The position numbers were made by a program, and so were the translations under genes. A stretch of DNA of 17,480 nt from Syntrophomonadaceae bacterium (GTDB lineage Bacteria; Bacillota; Syntrophomonadia; Syntrophomonadales; Syntrophomonadaceae), in NCBI GenBank assembly GCA_030526885.1, contig JAUNBV010000014.1:1-17480 (forward strand). Reading direction: 5' to 3'. Each line of letters starts with the position of its first letter. Within the stretch, counting starts at the first letter, position 1. Below are positions 15,385 to 17,480 of this stretch, piece by piece. The notes beneath the pieces were generated by a model. It ran no database searches. It was not told where the DNA came from and saw only the letters and a list, made by a program, of their open reading frames with translations.

Positions 15385-15945
15385 ATGTTTAAGTTGTTAA
15401 AAGCCCAGGAACACGAGCTTGACCTGATGAACTACCGGGAGGCAGCCCGGCAGGAAAGAAACCGGCGGCGGGGCAAATGGCTGGCATTAGCCGCGCTGCT
15501 CCTGTTGCCGGCGCTGCTGCTGGGCGGTTACCGTGCCGCCTTGCAGCGGCAGATGGCAGCGTGGGAAGCGGAACTCACGGTGATGCAAACCGAGTCAGCG
15601 TTATATGCCGCGTTGCCGGAAGAGCGTTTGGCCGCCGAGCAAGCGGAGCAACGCCGGCAGGCGCTGGCGGAACTGACACAGACTGCGGCGGCTTTGTCGC
15701 CCCTGCTGGATTGGTCGGCGGCCCTGGATATTGAGGGGCTATCAATAAATGAGGCGGTGCTGACCGCCACTGATTTTACGCTAATTGGTCATGCTCAAAA
15801 CTATGCCGCGCTACCGGATTTGGCGGCCCAGATGGCGGCTGCCCCCTGGCTGACGGAGGCGCAGGCGGCAGAGTGCCGCTGGGATGATTCACGGCAACTC
15901 TACGCCTTCACTTTGCGCGCGGAAACGGAGGTGCCCGCGCTATGA
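15385..15945 (+). CDS. pilN: PilN-like type IV pilus assembly membrane protein
   Basis: PilN is a bitopic inner-membrane protein whose short cytoplasmic tail docks onto PilM and whose outer part dimerises with PilO to form the alignment complex of type IV pili. The 186-residue product has a cytoplasmic tail with DLMNYREAARQERNRRRGK (13-31), resembling the INLLPYRE...R tail of PilN but with Asn in place of Pro. A membrane segment lies at about 32-48, an Ala/Glu/Gln-rich coiled coil at about 50-100, and a small ferredoxin-like C-terminal domain follows. TGGAGGGA lies four bases before the ATG. Its stop overlaps the start of the next gene by four bases (ATGA). The assignment rests on tail motif, topology and neighbours, since this family is poorly conserved. 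Confidence 0.72.
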   Translation: MFKLLKAQEHELDLMNYREAARQERNRRRGKWLALAALLLLPALLLGGYRAALQRQMAAWEAELTVMQTESALYAALPEERLAAEQAEQRRQALAELTQTAAALSPLLDWSAALDIEGLSINEAVLTATDFTLIGHAQNYAALPDLAAQMAAAPWLTEAQAAECRWDDSRQLYAFTLRAETEVPAL

Positions 15946-16475
15946 TCATGACTCGCCGGGAAAGGGCTTTGTTGCTGCTGGCAGGCTGCGCTTTGGTGGC
16001 TTTCATAAGCTGGCGCTTCTTGGTAGAGCCGGTGCTGACCGAGCATGACGCCCTAAGGGAACGCCACGCGCTGATGCAGCAGCAGTTGCAAGCGGCTATC
16101 GCTAATCCCGCCGCCACGGGGGAGCAACCCGGCAACAGCGCGGTCTTGACGCTTTTGCCTGCCCACCGCGAAATCGACGCCGTGCTTACTGCACTGGGAC
16201 AAGCCGCTGAACTTAGCGGTTGTTTTATTCATGAGCTGAAGATATATGATGATGAAGGCACAGGCGATGCCGCGGGCCTGCCCGCGCTGATAATAGAGGC
16301 GGAGGTGGGCGGGAGTAACGAGGCGCTGCTGCAATGGGTACGGGAAATGGAAACCGGAGCGCGCCTGCTGCGGCTCAGCGACGTCAAATGGGCGGAGGAA
16401 GATGGCGCGGTGCGGGCTGCCACGCGCTGGCGCGCCTGGTACGGCGACCGCCGCGACACTTACGAAGGGTGGTAA
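15942..16475 (+). CDS. pilO: PilO-like type IV pilus assembly membrane protein
   Basis: PilO partners with PilN in the periplasmic or external arm of the pilus alignment complex; GspM is the type II secretion counterpart. The 177-residue product has a short basic start, one membrane segment (about 8-27), a coiled region (about 31-58) and a globular C-terminal domain containing a segment (LLQWVREMETGARLLRLSDV) like the family's pattern of a helix, then a strand. I chose the first ATG because GGAGG lies ten bases upstream and it gives the ATGA overlap with pilN; another ATG two codons later is possible. LLLLAGC near residue 16 resembles a lipobox but is embedded in the membrane segment. Assignment relies mainly on topology and context. 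Confidence 0.65.
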   Translation: MIMTRRERALLLLAGCALVAFISWRFLVEPVLTEHDALRERHALMQQQLQAAIANPAATGEQPGNSAVLTLLPAHREIDAVLTALGQAAELSGCFIHELKIYDDEGTGDAAGLPALIIEAEVGGSNEALLQWVREMETGARLLRLSDVKWAEEDGAVRAATRWRAWYGDRRDTYEGW

Positions 16476-16477
16476 AT

Positions 16478-17395
16478 ATGGCATTATTGCGAGGCAAAAC
16501 CGCGGTGGGGCTGGATATCGGCGACCGCTATCTGCGGGTGGCGCAATTACGGTCAGGCAGCCGGGAGCCGGAGTGGCTGCAATACCGCGAGGAAGAGTTG
16601 CTCCCCGGTTGGGTAGAGGGCGGCGTTATCTGGGACTTTGCCGCCCTGCTGCGCAAGCTGCAAAGCGTGGTGCGGGAGATGAAACTGCAGCGCCAGCGCA
16701 CCGTGGCGGCCATTCCCGCCGCCAGTGTTTACAGCCGCACATTAAAACTGCCGCCCATGCCGCTGCATGAACTGCGCGCGGCCGCACGCCTGCAGGCGCT
16801 GACCTTCCTGCCCCTGCCGCCGGAGGAAACGGTGAGCGACATCGTCCCCGGGGCCAAACGGGAAGAGAACGGCCGGGTCACGCAGGAGGTGTTTTTTGCG
16901 GCTATCAGGCGCGCTCCTGCGGAGGCGCTGGAGCAATTGTGCGCCCGCAGCAGGCTGAGATTGGCGGCGGCGGAATCCGAGGCCGACGCCCTGCACCGCT
17001 TGATTGTGCGCGCTCACCATCCCGACCCCATCGTTTTGCTGTATACGGAACCGGGTCGCCTGCTGCTGGCGGCTTACGCCAACCGACGGCCGCTGTTTTT
17101 GCGCTCGCTGAACGCCGGGGAGGGCGCCACCCGCCCGGCCCTTTCGCTGCGGCCGGAACTGAGCCGGGCGTTCAACGACCTGGAACGGCTGCACCAACTG
17201 CGCCCGGACAATATAATACTCTGCGGCAGCGCAGAGCATAATGGACGGTATGCGGATATGGCGGCGGATATCAGCCGCAGTACGGTAACCACACTCGATG
17301 CGGCGGGAATGCTCCGCGCCGGAGACGCGCCCGCGCCGGAGGCGGCGGAGCGATGGCTGCTGCCGTTGGGGCTGGCCTGCCGGTTACTGGTTTAA
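16478..17395 (+). CDS. pilM: PilM-like actin-fold type IV pilus assembly ATPase
   Basis: PilM is a cytoplasmic FtsA/actin-like protein that binds ATP and the PilN tail, linking the pilus motor to the membrane complex. The 305-residue product starts with the phosphate-1 loop AVGLDIGDRYLRVAQL (9-24). It also has the family segments VIWDFAALLRKL (50-61), VAAIPAASVYSRTLKLPPM (76-94), an ELRAAARLQ helix and LPLPPEETVSD (111-121). It starts two bases after the pilO stop; the ribosome binding site AAGGGTGG lies at the end of pilO. A longer in-frame frame upstream is a shadow of pilO. Length is somewhat below the roughly 350 residues usual for PilM. Its end overlaps aroK tail to tail. Confidence 0.85.
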   Translation: MALLRGKTAVGLDIGDRYLRVAQLRSGSREPEWLQYREEELLPGWVEGGVIWDFAALLRKLQSVVREMKLQRQRTVAAIPAASVYSRTLKLPPMPLHELRAAARLQALTFLPLPPEETVSDIVPGAKREENGRVTQEVFFAAIRRAPAEALEQLCARSRLRLAAAESEADALHRLIVRAHHPDPIVLLYTEPGRLLLAAYANRRPLFLRSLNAGEGATRPALSLRPELSRAFNDLERLHQLRPDNIILCGSAEHNGRYADMAADISRSTVTTLDAAGMLRAGDAPAPEAAERWLLPLGLACRLLV

Positions 17396-17480
17396 GCGTT
17401 TCAATATATCATCCACAATCTGCTCAATATCCCGCCCATCGGTTTTAATATGCACCGCGGCTTCCTTATAGACGGGTTCG
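17384..17480 (-). CDS. aroK: Shikimate kinase, C-terminal end (partial)
   Basis: The last 32 codons of a leftward gene entering from the right edge. The residues include EPVYKEAAVHIKTDG and EQIVDDILKRLNQ. This matches the shikimate kinase C-terminus, where R-x-PLY-x-E-x-AD is followed by a strand with D/G and a final helix. Shikimate kinase phosphorylates shikimate at the 3-hydroxyl in chorismate synthesis. The catalytic P-loop and the adenine-lid arginine lie outside the window. The stop (17384-17386) is inside the end of pilM, giving a 12-base convergent overlap. Because only the tail is visible the assignment is probable, not certain. Confidence 0.72.
   Translation of the reverse strand, partial: EPVYKEAAVHIKTDGRDIEQIVDDILKRLNQ

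Noticed and set aside
15942..16000. Lipoprotein signal (LLLLAGC) at the start of the PilO-like protein
   Set aside because: The hydrophobic segment continues past the cysteine and the topology and position fit a bitopic PilO, so the lipobox match is probably chance.
1..17480. CRISPR arrays, transposases, integrases, rRNA and tRNA genes, toxin-antitoxin or defence genes
   Set aside because: None was found by reading both strands; the coding space is filled by housekeeping, sporulation, transport and pilus-like genes.

Overview
The window looks like chromosomal DNA of an endospore-forming Firmicute, most likely a GC-rich member of the Clostridia. The reasons are a full ctsR-mcsA-mcsB-clpC stress operon followed by radA-disA, a spoIIID-mbl pair (a sporulation-specific arrangement known from Bacillus and Clostridia), Gram-positive style AGGAGG ribosome binding sites, and sigma-A type promoters. 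Family and genus cannot be fixed from the sequence alone. Almost every gene reads leftward; only the three pilus-assembly-like genes near the right end read rightward.

Layout in the direction of transcription. (a) Right to left from 7473 to 5430, continuing to 2954: ctsR, mcsA, mcsB and clpC, driven by a promoter with a clear CtsR operator just downstream. They encode the heat-shock repressor, the McsA activator, the McsB protein-arginine kinase and the ClpC unfoldase, and the operon ends in an intrinsic terminator after clpC. (b) radA and disA (2722 to 290) have their own well-formed sigma-A promoter and are three bases apart. They encode the recombination ATPase and the DNA-integrity-scanning di-adenylate cyclase that it is known to interact with. 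(c) spoIIID, mbl (MreB family) and a TagA/WecG/CpsF glycosyltransferase (9930 to 7666) link mother-cell gene regulation with wall shape and wall-polymer synthesis. They end in a structured terminator just upstream of the ctsR promoter. (d) livK, livH, livM and livG (15166 to 11087) form a branched-chain amino acid type ABC importer, followed by a YitT-family membrane protein gene where livF would normally sit. (e) pilN-, pilO- and pilM-like genes (15385 to 17395, plus strand) form a compact, translationally coupled trio in the unusual order N-O-M, with no other pilus gene in view. (f) The 3' end of a shikimate kinase gene (aroK) enters from the right edge and overlaps the end of pilM tail to tail by 12 bases.

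The left edge (1 to 289) holds no convincing complete gene. It contains a perfect 15-bp hairpin, the probable disA terminator, and an open leftward frame that may be a gene fragment. Nothing in the window is a clear new defence or mobile system. The features most worth a second look are the reordered, isolated pilNOM module, the liv operon without livF, and several strong intergenic hairpins, three of which share the same loop.
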